The notes: generated from the sequence alone by a model not told the origin. Counted from the first letter of the stretch, positions 24,329-37,061 are shown. The stretch is 64,000 bases of DNA from Ciborinia camelliae (GCA_025890175.1 JANPYM010000001.1:2628288-2692287), one strand, 5' to 3'. A program made the numbers and translations.

Positions 24329-25746
24329 TCATTTCCTCTCCTTACCCCCCCTTCGACTCCTACTTCTCTCATCCTCTCTCCTAACATCCTTCTCCCTCTG
24401 TCTCGCATCCCTCCTCGCCTTATATCCATCACCACTTCCACTTCGACTCTCATCTTCCTCCCTTCTCAAGCTCTCCCGGCTCAATTCTCTACTTTCTCCT
24501 TCACCAGGCGTAAGTCCTTCTCCATCCGCCACCAACCTTCCATCTCTAGCTAACCTCACCTCCTTTCCCCTCTTATAACAATACCAAAAAACAAACAACA
24601 GCACAAAAAGCGCCAAGCTCAATAGAACATTCGTCCCCATAAAAGCCGGCCATCTCAATTTCAATGCATTGACAATGGCTTTTAACATACCAACTACCGC
24701 TCCCGGTTTCGTAACTAGATCTTTAAGTGAAGAAGGAGTTAAGAAAGCTTTTGCAGCAGCACCCATACCACCCGTTTGCGCAGCACTCGCCGCATTAGCA
24801 ATACTGTGCGCTTGGGCTTCTGTAGCGACAGCCAAGAGTTCGGGAGCGAGAGTCGTGGTTACTTTTGAGGGTAATTGGGTGATGAGTTTTTGAAGGAATG
24901 AGGGGAGAGAATCGTAGGATTTGGAGAGGGTTCCTTGGGAATCTTCTAACAAATGAACGAGGTCGTCGTAAGCAGTTGGTACGCCGTTTATGAGATCTTT
25001 GAGGATGAGGGTGAATTTTTGTACGATAACTGTGGAGTCTGGAGAGAGGGAAAATGCGCGGTTGTTGGAGGCGGTTAGGGATAGGTCGTCCAGGACTCTT
25101 GTTAGGTCATCTTGTTCACGTTGGGCTTCTGCATCGGAGATGTTGGGATCGGGTTGGAGGCCGGTGGAGGTGGATTTGGTTTCTTTGTCCTGGAGGGAAG
25201 ATATTAGCTGCTGTTTGATGGCAGAATTGATGTTTAGGTGTAACATACCTTGTTGCCTCTATGTAAGAAGCTAAATCTCTTCCATTTTTTCGCCGCTTTC
25301 TCGGTGTTTTCATCAATTTTCTCATCCCTCTCACCCATCTTTCCCTTTCCCTTTCCAGCTGCTTTTCCATCTATATCCTCCCTTAAAATCATTTGCAGCT
25401 CATTATCCCTCCATTCCCCGGCCTCGTTACCCATTCCTACTCCCTCAATCCCTCCCTGACTAGGTCTAAGTGGTAACGTAGGTCTTCTCTGCGGGAGAGG
25501 AGGTGGGGTTCCCTCCGCACTTATAAATCTATGCAGAAAGTATTCATCTTCCTCATTGAGAATCGGACTTGCTGGTCCTCTTCTGAACTCCGCAGATGGA
25601 GTTTTGACAGTGGCTAAAGGATGCGGGCGTGAGGTTGTTGGAGAAGCTGGACTTGGGGAAGCAAGAGGAGTGTTGGAATTCGAGGCACGTTCTTTTTTAT
25701 TGGCTTGGTGTTTCTTGACTTTTTTGTAGGTGAAATATTCGAGCAT
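24329..25746 (-). CDS. one-TM hypothetical protein conserved-looking, two exons
   Basis: Complement of join 24329-25189 and 25249-25746, 452 aa. The 59-nt intron has a GTATGT donor and CCAG acceptor, phase 0, joining FLHRGNK to DKETKST. Residues 1-165 are Lys/Ser/Pro-rich and look disordered. Residues 167-345 are helical, with VLDDLSLTASNNRAFSLSPD, IVQKFTLILKDLINGVPTAYDDL and LPSFLQKLITQLPSKV. A single hydrophobic segment, TNVLLSLALFVLLFVFWYCY (about 351-371), is followed by a highly charged Arg/Glu/Ser tail. No signal peptide is seen, so it may be tail-proximal anchored in an internal membrane. I do not recognise a characterised family, though the helical domain looks evolutionarily constrained. 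Function unknown. Confidence 0.75.
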
Positions 25747-26435
25747 GATTGCGGTTCGATTCCTTTCGTCTTCTTATTGTATGCTTTTCTTCTTTACTCT
25801 TTTCGTGCGTGGATAAATGAAGGAAGATTTTGCAAAGGTCTGGAAGAAAAAGATATCAAATACAATTTAAGAACATGACCACAATGAAGTTCTATCTCAA
25901 GGTCTCTTATGCAACACATGTTTTTTTTTCCTTTATTATTCAATCATCTTGCTAATTAATACCTATGCCGCCTCACTTCAGTTCCAGAAACTCAGCCCCA
26001 GCCACACGTCATACCCAACAGGGATAAGTTCATTCCCTGCTTTGCCTATCACATGTATTAAAATTCCTTATCATTCTACTCCTGTCCGGTGCTCAAGCCA
26101 CATTTTGCATAGCCACACTTGTAAAGCGTGGTGTCCCGGCCATCTCTGACCAAAAAAACGATCCGCCCTCATTGAAGAACAGGGGAAATATTTGTCTCGG
26201 AATTCGATAGCGCCAGAGCGCCAGAGCGCCAGGTTGGTGGTTCAAGCCCACCCGAGGGGAAAAGTTCGCTAAATTTCTTCAATCCGAACGAACAGCAACC
26301 CCACATTTTAGATTTTAATCCACCTCACTTCCAGGCTCCATCCAATATGAAAAAGAAAACCACTTCACATCAAACCATAAAAAACCCTCTAGAAATTCCT
26401 CGGGACAAAAAGAAATGTCAAAAAGAAAATGTATC
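25747..26435. other. intergenic region with tRNA fragment
   Basis: Divergent promoter side of the one-TM gene. Apart from the tRNA-Asn half at 26231-26258 and its preceding octamer repeat, nothing was recognised. Confidence 0.5.
26231..26258 (+). pseudogene. inverted 3' half of tRNA-Asn
   Basis: These 28 nt (AGGTTGGTGGTTCAAGCCCA onward) are identical to the variable loop, T-arm and acceptor 3' strand of the complete tRNA-Asn at 26436-26533, but on the opposite strand. The match stops at the discriminator-side end. It is immediately preceded by three copies of an AGCGCCAG-type octamer (about 26208-26232). It cannot fold as a tRNA. Confidence 0.85.
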
Positions 26436-26533
26436 TCCCTCGGGTGGGCTTGAACCACCAACCTCTCGATGAATCTGCGATTGAATTGCTTCAAGTAACA
26501 GTCGAACGCGCTAGCCAATTGCGCCACGAGGGA
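26436..26533 (-). tRNA. tRNA-Asn (GTT) with intron
   Basis: Minus-strand fold: acceptor TCCCTCG/CGAGGGA, D-arm GCGC/GCGC around AATTGGCTA, anticodon stem TTCGA/TCGAG, loop CTGTTA with anticodon GTT, variable AGGTT, T-arm GGTGG-TTCAAGC-CCACC. An intron of about 25 nt interrupts the anticodon loop one base 3' of the anticodon, the canonical position. A-box and B-box promoters are intact. It decodes AAC/AAU in the cytosol. Confidence 0.93.
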
Positions 26534-27641
26534 TGTTTTGTTTGTTTGATGTATGGTGGAGCGATATTCAAAAATATGAACTACCACTATTTGTAGGGAT
26601 CCACCAACTCCGAAAGTTCTTATCTACCTAGGTACGATCTGCTTTTTTTACTAACGTCGACTATGAATAATACCATATATAAGTGGCATAATACGATCAT
26701 GAGGTCAGTATAAGGTAACTTTTAGGATTTAAGTATTCATCGAGCCCAGAGGATAGTTTACGGAAGACTTACAATGAGATAGATATCTTGATATACGACG
26801 AGTATTAGACATTAAAATCCAAGGCCTTCAACATTTTATCATCCATTTCAAAGGGGTTTATTCAAATACTTATTAGACTTGCAGTGTAATTCTCCATTAT
26901 CATAATTCAGAAAGACTCATCAGAGATGGAAAATTGCATTTCATATAGGTAGGTATTGGGGGAAGAAACGGAGTTTACTCCAACTTCCAATAAGCTAAAA
27001 GCTACCTAATGGTTATTGCCCAGTGCTAATATTATACAAGAGTGCTTGTGGTCTTGACGGCGTTTGATCGCAGGTAGGTGAGGAGGATGGGCGATGGAGA
27101 GGTGGAAATTAAGAGTATAACAAATTTTGTAGCCCTACCCAACTAAATAAGCATTGTACGATGCCAATGTGTCTTCAAAAGTCCAGTCATGGGATGTTGT
27201 ACGGAGTGCTAGTACTTGTACAATAAGTCCTTGCATGATGGTTGCTGCAGCCGGTATAGCTGTGAATATACGACATTGCGGTACTCTTCAAATAAGTTAA
27301 ATTGATATTTTGACAAGTTTCAGGGACTGGGACCCAGATATTGTAAAAGTTGGACAGCACGCAATAAGAGCAAGTAATATAAGCTACCATTAATTTTCTA
27401 AACCACTACCTAGGTATCATAACAATCATTTATTTTGCTCATAATATGCAGCCCCCCTAATTGAAATATGTATCCCTGGTCAACGCCTGCAATATCCGTT
27501 TGCTTGTCAATTAATTACCATGTCATCATCTCCTCCATTTACCCTGAGCACTTCATAGGCAATAAAATTCGCATGCAAATGGCTTTCGAGCCTTGAGCTT
27601 ATGATTGCACACTCCGGACAACTCTCTCATCCTCGCTGCTT
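26534..27641. other. intergenic region, no gene seen
   Basis: AT-rich sequence with scattered ACCTAGGTA/GGTAGGTA motifs, between the tRNA-Asn and the 3' end of MSH6. Short open frames only. Confidence 0.55.
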
Positions 27642-30600
27642 TCACAAAGCTTCGATGGCTCTCAGAAGACAATCCAATCCCCTCTCACCAATCCCATTTT
27701 CTTCGTTCTCATCCTTTACGCCCTTCCCTTTCACGCTCGCCTCCCTCAAACACCAAGCCACATCACTCAGCACCCCCAATGGCAAATAAGTTCCTTTTTC
27801 TCCCCTCGCCCTCTCCAGACTCTCCCCAAGTCTACTAGTGTACTCCCATTCTCTAGCAGCCACCTCCGCTCTATCAACCACTTTCCGCGGTATCCCACAC
27901 ATACTCGCACAATGCATACCGAAACTACCTTCCGCGACTCCATTTTCTAGCTTATACAAAAACAATACACTTCTCGATTCATCATCAACTTCGATCGCCA
28001 TACGCTTGTTGATGACTTCGGGGTGAGAATCGAATTCTAGGGCTAGAGAATGGTAATGCGTGGCGAAGAACCCGATACAGCCAATATGAGACGCGACGTG
28101 GTGGAGCACAGCTTGAGCGACGGATACGCCGTCGTAGCTGCTGGTGCCGCGACCGAGTTCGTCGAGGATGACGAGAGAGCGGGGAGTAGCTTCGGAGAGT
28201 ATTTTCTTCGTTTCTGAAAGCTCGACGAAGAACGTGGATTGGGCGGCGAAGATGTTATCGTTGGCACCCAAACGGGACATGATGCGGTCGACGGGGGTGA
28301 GGGTTGCAGATTGGGCGGGGACGTAACAGCCTAGTTGGGCCATTATAACTGCAATGCAGGTCTATGGAAGGTTAGCATGATTATTGTATTTAGAGAGGTG
28401 AGAGACATACCATTCTTAGTATTGTGGACTTTCCGGCCGCATTAGCACCAGTGAGCAGATTGATATTAGCCGACTTCCCACCAAGTTTGATATCGTTGGG
28501 AATAAAGTCCGTCACATTTGGTAAAACGCAGGGGTGTCGAAGTTCTTCAAACTCAACCACACTTCGCTCCGAGTCGACGAATTTGGGTCTACAAGACGTG
28601 GTACCCAGGGCTGATGATGCAGCAGCAAGACTGGCAAGACAATCGAGTTGAGCAACGACCTTAACGGCCTGAAGCCATGTCTCGTAATGTTCGTCAAAAC
28701 GTGCATAGAACCTACTTGCTACTTCCTTGACGATCTGACCATGTGTCTCTTGAGTCTCTTGAAGATCTCGGATGATATTAGTGAGTTCAGGAAAATAGTA
28801 CCGCTTAAAGCCAGCTGCAGAAGATGTCATCTTCCAATCATGGGGTACCTTGATCGAGGTTGGAACCTGTAATTGGTAGATCTCCTTGCCAATATTCTTA
28901 AACTCGACTTTCTTTGAATCAAATTTCTTCTGATATTTCTTCAGTAAGGATTCTAGCTCTTGATGAATCTCCTCGATACGATCCTGACTGGCATCAAAAT
29001 CTTCTTCGACTCCCCTTTCAGGAACAAGAATCTTGTGCTGTTTTGCCTTTACTCTGTCAAATGCTTCCTTCCACCATTGCAGGGGTTCAGCAAGATTAGG
29101 TATTGTCGCAACCAGACGATTGAAAATACCATCACCACTATTGTATTTGCCTAAGAGTTCCTTTTGAATGTACTCAATTTGCTCAAATCCCTCTAGTACC
29201 TTGAGAAAATCCTCAGGTTTGCATGACCCAGCATGGATACGAGAAATCAGACGTTCGAGATCAGGCAATGTAGACGTTGATGACTTGAATGAATTACTCA
29301 AGTTATCATCTCTATTGAGCAAATCCACAGCATCAAGACGTTCATTGATCTTCTTAATATCACACAGAGGATGGGAAACCCATTGTCGAAATAATCGCTT
29401 TCCAAACGGTGTAGTGCAACGATCGAGAAGTGTATATAGAGTGCCATCTGAATTCCCATCGAATGTATTGGAGAAGACCTCGAGGTTAATAAGAGTCTGG
29501 CCATCAAGTACAAGAGTTGTACCTTTTTGAATAGGATTATACCAAGTGAAGTTACCTTGTGTGAGAAGAGGTTTCTCGAGCTGTAAGACCTTCAAGTATT
29601 GGAAAAGGGCTCCGAAGGCGGATATCAACAAATCATTATCTCTTGCTTTTTCAAGTTCCTCGGGCCAGGTTTCCTTCCCACCGTCTACTGAAGTAAAGTA
29701 ACCACCGTAATCTAGCTCCCGGCGGGATTTCTCGGCGCTCAGAAACTCCTTATCAGGTTTCAAGTAATTCCAAATAGTTGTTGGACTAGTGTTGTTTTTT
29801 AAGATACGAAGCACCTTGGTTGAAACACAAGACTTTTCGAGTAACAATTCTTGAGGACGGGTTTGGGCGACAAATGTCTCAAATTTGGTCAAATCTACGT
29901 CGTCAGTAAACTCCGTGAGAAAGAATTGCCCAGTTGACGTATCGACAAATGATATGCCAAATGCTGGTAATTCATCATCCGTGACGGATTCTTTGATAGC
30001 CACACAGTAGGTTGCTGAATCACCTTGCAACATACTACCCTCAACCAAGGTACCAGCTGTGAGAATATAAGATAGTTCTCGGAGAATAATCTTATCAGGT
30101 TTCTTGCCTTTGCTCGAGGGGCCTGTGCTATCTTCTCGTTCGCGCATTTCCTTTGCCAAAGCTGATTCCTTTTGATCACCAACAGCAACTTTGTATCCTT
30201 TGGCAACGAATTGATTTGCCCAATGTTGTAATGACATTTCCGGTACACCTACCATTGACATATTAACACGGTCTGTGAGTTTCAAGTCGAATAACTGATG
30301 TCCAATGGTAGCATCTCTCTCGTATAATTCGTAGAACTTGCCCTTCTTGAAGAAGAGAATAGTGTTCCAGCACTTTTGTTTTATTTCCCAATATTGCTTC
30401 TCGAAGGGTGTGAACTTGTTAAATGCCATTGGGGGAATAAATAGCGTACGAGGATCATAATCAGGATGACCAGGAGGATTGCGGTCGATGTCCCGTTCAT
30501 TTGCTAGCCACTCATATCGTTGATCTGGGTCGGTTTTAGATGCCTTCTCTTTGAACTTCTTTCCACTGGAATTGGGAGTTCGTGGAATGCTCGAATGTTT

Positions 30601-31539
30601 GGTCTGCAGGGGCTGAATGTTCTCTGGATCATATGCCCATTGTTGAGCTGTTGAAGCCTCTGGTATTTGCATATCTTCATCGTCATCAAACGAGGGCTGG
30701 GGTGGCGATATGTTGTTTCGCTTTCGAGATGCTATCGTAGATGTTGGACGCTTTCTCTTTTTGGAAGATTTATTTGGTCCATCGGAATCATCATCGACAA
30801 CGAAATCATCCATTTCATCTATTACCTGTGAGTTACTGCTAGCAAGAATCCGGCACAATAGACTCACCATCATCGTCATCAGCTCCATCTAAGCCACCAA
30901 TAAATGTATCCTCCTCATCATCATCACTTTCAATCATCGACCTTTTTCCTTTTCTTCGTCGAGTAGTTCTCGGGGTTACATCTTCATCGTCTTCTTCAGA
31001 TTCGGCATAGCTGACTACCTTCTTCGCCGCCTGATGAATAAACGATGTTAGTTTAAGCTAACGTGCATTTGAAAAGGAAAACTGTGTACCTTTCGTGAAG
31101 GGCTGCTCGCTAGAACTAAACCATTGATATTCACAACCTGCTCAGCAACACTCTTAGCAGGTGCCGGAGGTGATGATGGGCAATCTTCTACCTCTGTTGG
31201 AATCCCGCCATTTTCATTTTCTTGCGAGCTTGTTGGTTCAATGTTGTCGCTACTTGGAACTGGAGTTGCGCTCTTCTTGACGGACTTTTTGAACTGGGGT
31301 CTGTTCACGGTGCTGCTGGGTTTCGGTGTAGACTTTGCACTATTTGCAGAGCCATTGGGTTGTAAGACACCACCGGGCGAGTCTGTGGAAGCCTTTGGGG
31401 TAGGGGTAACTGCAGGTTTCTTCGAGAAGAACCCGAGGATTGATGCTTGATTCTTGCTCGATCCTACACTTGAGTTTTGTTTCTTCAGGTTCGGGGTAGG
31501 GCGAGCCGGGGTTGTCTGGTTCTCTTTATTCTTCACCAT
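27642..31539 (-). CDS. msh6: DNA mismatch-repair protein MSH6 (MutS homologue), four exons
   Basis: Complement of join 27642-28361, 28411-30818, 30868-31030 and 31090-31539; 1246 aa. Introns are 49, 49 and 59 nt. The N terminus carries a PCNA-interacting box, QASILGFF (31-38), in a disordered Ser/Pro/acidic region, as expected for MSH6. The mismatch-binding domain contains KKGKFYELYE with the Phe-x-Glu wedge (F366, E368). Connector, lever and clamp regions follow. The ATPase has Walker A GANAAGKS (995-1002, split from the next exon right after LRM) and Walker B LVILDELGRGTS (D1074, E1075), then THYHSLA and the C-terminal helix-turn-helix. With MSH2 it forms MutS-alpha, which recognises base mismatches and small loops in the nucleus. 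In exon 3 the acceptor is ATAG at 30820-30819; the more obvious CACAG upstream would break the frame. Length matches the family. Confidence 0.97.
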
Positions 31540-32430
31540 ATTGAAATTATTGAGGTCAGACTATAAGCTACTAAAGTCGACGAAAAAGAATGTATTGAGA
31601 AGGAATTTGTGTTATGAATTATGAATTGAAAAAAAGCAACTTTTTGGCTGTTCAAAGTGAAAGTGATAGAGAGAAGACGCGTCGCGGGCTAGCGCGTCAA
31701 ACCGCGAAAGTGAGCACGTGCCAACCCTTCAACTCTTAAAATCAATTTCGCAGGTGGCTCTTCCCTCCATCACTTCAAATGATGTTTCTGTAGTAATTTT
31801 CACTTAGTTGGATAGCACCGGAATTTCTGATTTACTCATATCTACAGCATCATCCCACCAATCCTCTCATCCTACATTCGATGAAATACTACTATAGGTA
31901 GGTAGTATTAGTACGCAACCTTTTCTCTTCTCAACTCAAAACTTTGTGTCCTTTCCTCTTAGCTTTCAGATTTATATCTATTCCATTCTATATTCGATGA
32001 TATGTTTGTTATCAATACTTTGCCTAAAAACCAAAACTCCGAATTTACCTCTGTCTTACATATGAGGGAGCATCCTCGAATATTATCTCTTCCTCATGGA
32101 AATGTTCAATAAAATCGAATATACAGTACATTCGATGTTATCTCCTCGAAAGAAACTGTCAAATGGTCTTTGTGTTGATTTCGAGACGCGATATATTACA
32201 AAATAACTTCAAAATAATGCATAGTTAAAGAAGTTGATTTTAAATTTGTTTTTATATTGTGAATAGCTTCAATTTTAATAATCAAATAAATCTAAAATAT
32301 AAAGGGTTGAAAATAAATAACTAGGGATAACACGCGAATACCACTTTACGTGAAACGCACACTGGACCGCGTCCTCCGAGGAGATAGTCTATTTCTTCTA
32401 ACCCCAAACTTATCCTGTTGATACTTCCAT
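31540..32430. other. intergenic region between MSH6 promoter and MFS gene 3' end
   Basis: Holds the cell-cycle-box cluster near 31690, then AT-rich sequence with TCGAATAT-type repeats near 32010-32130. No gene seen. Confidence 0.6.
31677..31707. promoter_or_regulatory. MCB/SCB-like cell-cycle boxes upstream of MSH6
   Basis: ACGCGT (31677-31682), an exact MluI cell-cycle box, lies about 140 bp upstream of the MSH6 ATG. It is followed by GCGCGTCA and CCGCGAAA, which resemble a second MCB and a Swi4/6 box. In yeast, MBF drives MSH6 and other replication/repair genes at G1/S; conservation here is an inference from sequence and position. Confidence 0.55.
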
Positions 32431-34474
32431 CTATTTGATCTTCTTCTCCCTAACCAACAAACTCACCAAAAATGCCAGTCCAGACAATCCTATACTCACC
32501 GCATAACTCGACCCCAAACTTCTCACGTAGGCCTCTATTACTTTCATCTTCACATCTCGATGCAGGTCTTTCACGCTTCCAACATCATCCATCACCTTTC
32601 TTACTATACATTCGTCCAATCCTAATCTTCCAAGCGCTTCTCCCAAAGCACTGTTTTGAACTCCAGCGCACAGAGCAATACCAACAACCAAACCGATACT
32701 GGACATTAGATACATGCCGGCGGTTGCCATTGCCATTTCCTTTTTCTGGACAGAAACAGTGAGGGCGATGAAAGTGCAGGCGGCTGTTATTCCGAGACCG
32801 AAGCCACCTGGAAATATGGAAAGAGAGGAGACGAGAGAAAGGTGATTGCTATGCCATGTTGTGAGGAGGATAGTGTATGAGAAGATGGATGAGAGGGTAG
32901 AGAGGGTTAGAAGGTATTTGTAACGGCCCGTACTGGAGTTTGTTAATATGCTAAGTTTGAAATGGCATGGCAGGAGTGATTGAATGGACAGGAACGAACC
33001 GAGTGATTAGCCAACCGGCAATTAGACCTCCGGTTGTGTTACCAAATACAGCGGGGGAGATATGAAGTCCCGCGGTGGTATTCGAGCTGCCTTGTGTCAC
33101 GCGAAAGTAGAGTGGGACGGAATACATCATCTATGAGAGGTTAGAAATGAGCACATTGCAGATATGAGACATGGAAGATCCTACCCCACATTGCGCACCA
33201 AGTTGCAATGCATTGATAGCATACGATGCTGCTACATCTCGTTGGATCACAAGTGCGGGTGGGAATATGGGCTCAGTAGCGACATTGACCTCGTAAGTCA
33301 CAAATACGGCGCCAAGCACAATAGAACCTAATAACAGCCCGATGACTGTAGGATGAAACCAAGGTAGTGCTTGACCACCAAGACTGAGTGCACCGATAAA
33401 AGCGCCAATAGTTCCAGTCAGCATGAATGCCCCAACGAAATCAATCCGTCGAAGTTTTGAAGGTCCATCTTTGGCCTGGATAGGCTCGTTAGATAGCGAG
33501 CGGTCTGGAAGTTTGTATGCTACTAGAGCAATAGCAAAAAGCATCAGAGGTCCTTGTCCGATAAAGGACCTGTCATTGGTTAGAAAATACCGACGACCGG
33601 ATACTGGTGTTTGGAATGGAATATTTACCAACGCCATCCTATTGTGTCTGCTAGCAACCCGCCCAAGGGGCCACCAATACTCCTCCCAATTGTCCCAACG
33701 ACATTAACATAACTCCTCCATGCGGCGACGTGAATGAGAGGTACAATATCTGGGTACGTTAGGACAGCGCTGTGAAAGCCCGAATACAACTCATATCACT
33801 CACCAACGATCAGAACGGAGACCATAACGCTCATACCCGCACCTCCAATGCCAGCTACTGCTCTTCCCATTACAGTTTGCCACATTGTTTGGGAAAGACC
33901 TCTATGAAAAGATCAGTACAACTTCTTTAGATTTTCGAAACTCACTCACGTCAAGACACTTCCAATCACAAAGAATCCATACGAGATTAATAGAACCGGT
34001 TTTCGTCCATATATGTCACTTATCTTACCAGTAATTGGCTGAACTGCACACATTGCCAAAGAATAGCTGGTAGTTAACCAGCTAGCATCACTGAGTGCCC
34101 GGAACTCAGAAGCAATGGTACCATATGTTGCGAGAACAAGCGTGCCATCTGCATACGACATGAAAACACCTAGAAATATAAGTACGAAGGAAGTCAATGG
34201 AGAAGTTGTGAGGCTAACCAATGAGCAAAAGACTTATCATAATAGCAGCGCCCTTCGTCACTTTCCCGGCTACTTCGTCCTCTACCTGAGAATCATTTTG
34301 GGTGGATTCTACGTCTCTAAAAGATGAGGTTGACTTATAATTTGAAGTTGAGGCAGCAGTGACTGGCAAGAGTAATGAATCTGTTTCCGAGTACGACTTT
34401 ATCGAATTCGCATCTCTAGGTGAATCTTGTCTGGAATCAACCCTATGAATGGTGTCCCTATCATGCGTTGCCAT
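32431..34474 (-). CDS. MFS transporter of the DHA2/vacuolar amino-acid (VBA) type, seven exons
   Basis: Complement of join 32431-32932, 33000-33130, 33185-33569, 33629-33749, 33804-33901, 33950-34169 and 34219-34474; 570 aa. All phases agree. One donor (GTTCGT at 32999) is non-consensus but preserves WLITRTGRYKYLLTL. The hydrophilic N terminus (about 75 aa, Ser/Asp-rich, with DSLLLP resembling an acidic dileucine sorting signal) precedes the membrane domain. MFS signatures are DGTLVLATYGTIASEF (motif D1-like), GKISDIYGRKPVLL (motif A), GRAVAGIGGAGM (motif B) and SIGGPLGGLLADTIGWRW (motif C, drug-antiporter type). About 14 hydrophobic segments are expected. Closest in style to vacuolar basic amino-acid or multidrug exporters; substrate not inferable. 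An acidic dileucine would suit vacuolar targeting. Confidence 0.88.
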
Positions 34475-35189
34475 ATTTCAATGTCTAATACAATCTTCAA
34501 CAATCAATTGTTTGGCAAGATTCGAGCCGTGGTGGTCACTCAACGTTTAACGAAGTATTTCAAAACTGCCCATGACTGTCAGTGTTTTGTTTCGAGGGCA
34601 CACTGACTCACTGAGCTATTGATGTCAGCACAATCACACCTGCACCATCAGCATGACAGGGACAGGTTTCTGATTGGAAAGAAAAATTGAAAATCCCATC
34701 AAAATCTTGAATCCCACCTTCCCAAATGCCAAAAAACCCCCATGAGAAATATCTAAGTACAGAATAAGTGTGTTTTCTTAATCACACATCGAGGGAGGAC
34801 TCAGGAGCTTTGAAGGCCCACAATTGAATGATGAAAATAGGCACGGATCTCACGCCATACATTAAGTTAAGGAATGCTGCTTTAATATCTACATGGCTGG
34901 CACAGATGAACTACATAAACCTTCCACCCCATTTTCTGCAACAGAAATGATTTGGGGATTTCAAAACAGCGACGATGATGTTTTGTCATGTTCACTCACT
35001 GCCATATTATTATGGTGAAGCGTGGAATGCTCAGGTGTGGATCAATCATCCATCACAACTTCAACCGCATCTTATCACATTCAAATGCCTGACTTCATCT
35101 CAAAACCATCAATTGGAGTTATCCATGGTTTTCATCTAAAGTTCGAGAGTTAAGGGCCATGAAGGCTATATTGAGGGAACAGATTCAGC
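34475..35189. other. divergent promoter region (MFS gene and sulfatase gene)
   Basis: About 700 bp separate the divergent starts of the MFS transporter (34474, minus) and the sulfatase (35190, plus). No additional gene or repeat is seen; a shared regulatory region is possible. Confidence 0.55.
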
Positions 35190-37061
35190 ATGAAATTACC
35201 ATCAGCGTTTGCTCTAGGGTTTGCTACAGTTTCTGCCGCCACGCAAGCTCCAATTGAGCAGAAGAATGATGGACGACCAAACATAGTGCTTGTCTTGACA
35301 GATGATCAGGACCTGCATATGCAGTCGGTTGATTATATGCCCTTACTTAAGAAGCATATCATTGATCAAGGAACATTTTTCAGACGTCATTATTGTACAA
35401 CTGCAATATGCTGCCCTTCGAGAGTCACGTTATGGACCGGCAAGAATGCCCACAACACAAATGTCACGGATGTAGCACCTCCTTATGGTCAGTGTTCATC
35501 TGACGGGGCATTCCCCCGGGTAATTTGGAAGCTAATATATCAGATTAGGTGGATATCAGAAATTCATTGAGCAGGGTTTCAACGATGCCTATCTCCCAGT
35601 ATGGCTTCAGGATGCTGGGTACAGCACCTTCTACACAGGGAAACTTTTCAATCATCACACTGTGAGCAATTGGAATAATCCTCATCCCGCTGGATGGACT
35701 TCATCTGATTTCCTTCTGGATCCTTTCACGTACCAATATTATAATTCGACATTTCAAAGGAATGAGCATCCACCTGTCAGTCATGAGGGTGAATACTCAA
35801 CAGACGTCCTTGCCCAGAAGGCCTACGGGTTGCTTGATGAAGGAGTTCAATCCGGAAAACCATTCTTTTTGGTCGCGGCACCAATTGCTCCTCACGCAAA
35901 TGTTGACCCAGCTGCGTTTAAACCTGGAGAGGGGATTCTGATGACTACTCCTCTTCCTGCTGAGAGACACAAACATTTGTTTCCTGACGCAAAGGTTCCA
36001 AGAAACGCCAACTTTAATCCAGACAAGGTGAGTCTTACTTTTGCTGGAGAGGCTCAATCTAATCTGTGGTGTAGCCTAGTGGAGCCTCATGGGTAAAACA
36101 TCTAGATCAGCTCACAGATAAAGTTATCGCATATAATGACGAATTCTACAGGGCTCGTCTCCAAACCCTCCAAGCGGTAGACGAACTCATTGAAGGTCTT
36201 GTTGATCGACTGACTGATTATGGCATTCTTGACAATACCTATTTCATTTTCTCTACCGACAATGGCTACCATATATCTCAACATCGTCTTGCTCCAGGAA
36301 AGGAATGTGGCTTTGAGGAAGATATCAACATTCCTCTCGTAATCCGTGGTCCTGGAGTTCCACAAGGAGAGGAAACAAGCATTGTAACCGCACACACAGA
36401 TCTAGCTCCTACTATTCTCAAAATCGCAAATGGCGATTGGAAGAGAAAAGACCTGGACGGAGATGTGATCCCCCTTGACCCACAAGGGCTCAAAGAGGCC
36501 GAGACAACTAGGCAGGAACACGTGAACGTCGAATTTTGGGGAAAGGCACTTCCTGAAGGCATTCATAGATTCTCTTTGGATGATGGCAAAGTGGTCTACT
36601 ATGGTTTGAACAATACCTACAAAGCTCTACGCATAATCAGCAATAGCCACAACCTCTACTACTCGGTATGGTGTACTAACGAGCATGAACTCTATGATCT
36701 CACTACTGATCCTCATCAAACCAATAACATCTACCCTTCTTCGTCCAGTACCTCAAGCCTCTCCTCGACTCAAAGCAAACTCAAAGTCTCAAAGCTCATT
36801 CCCCGCCTCGACGCTCTTCTCATGGTTACGAAATCATGCAAGGGCCATACGTGCGTACAGCCCTGGTCAGTATTACACCCAGCCGGAAACGTAAGAACAC
36901 TCGAAGATGCTTTATCTGCTCGCTTCGATAAATTTTATGCGGAAGAAATGGCAGAGCGGGTAGTTAGGTACGATAAATGCGAGTTGGGATATATTGTAGA
37001 CAGTGAAGGACCGCAGGAAGTCATTGCTTTTGAAAAGGACGGGGCCAAGTGGGAGCTGTAA
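35190..37061 (+). CDS. secreted arylsulfatase-type sulfatase, three exons
   Basis: Join 35190-35487, 35549-36027 and 36075-37061; 587 aa. Introns of 61 and 47 nt. Residues 1-16 look like a signal peptide (MKLPSAFALGFATVSA). Metal ligands: LTDDQD (D38, D39) near the N terminus and STDNGYH in the third exon. The sulfatase signature C-x-P-S-R is present as CCPSR, with C74 the residue to be oxidised to formylglycine, followed by LWTGKNAHNTNV. Later AAPIAPHAN and PGKECGFEEDINIPLVIRGPG are typical of eukaryotic arylsulfatase/N-acetylglucosamine-6-sulfatase-like enzymes. It should hydrolyse sulfate esters outside the cell or in the vacuole, aiding sulfur scavenging. Fungal sulfatases of this type need a formylglycine-generating system, which is not in this window. 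Substrate not predictable. Confidence 0.9.

Noticed and set aside
30819..30868. CACAG acceptor at 30827-30826 for MSH6 exon 3
   Set aside because: It breaks the phase with exon 2; the ATAG at 30820-30819 restores it.
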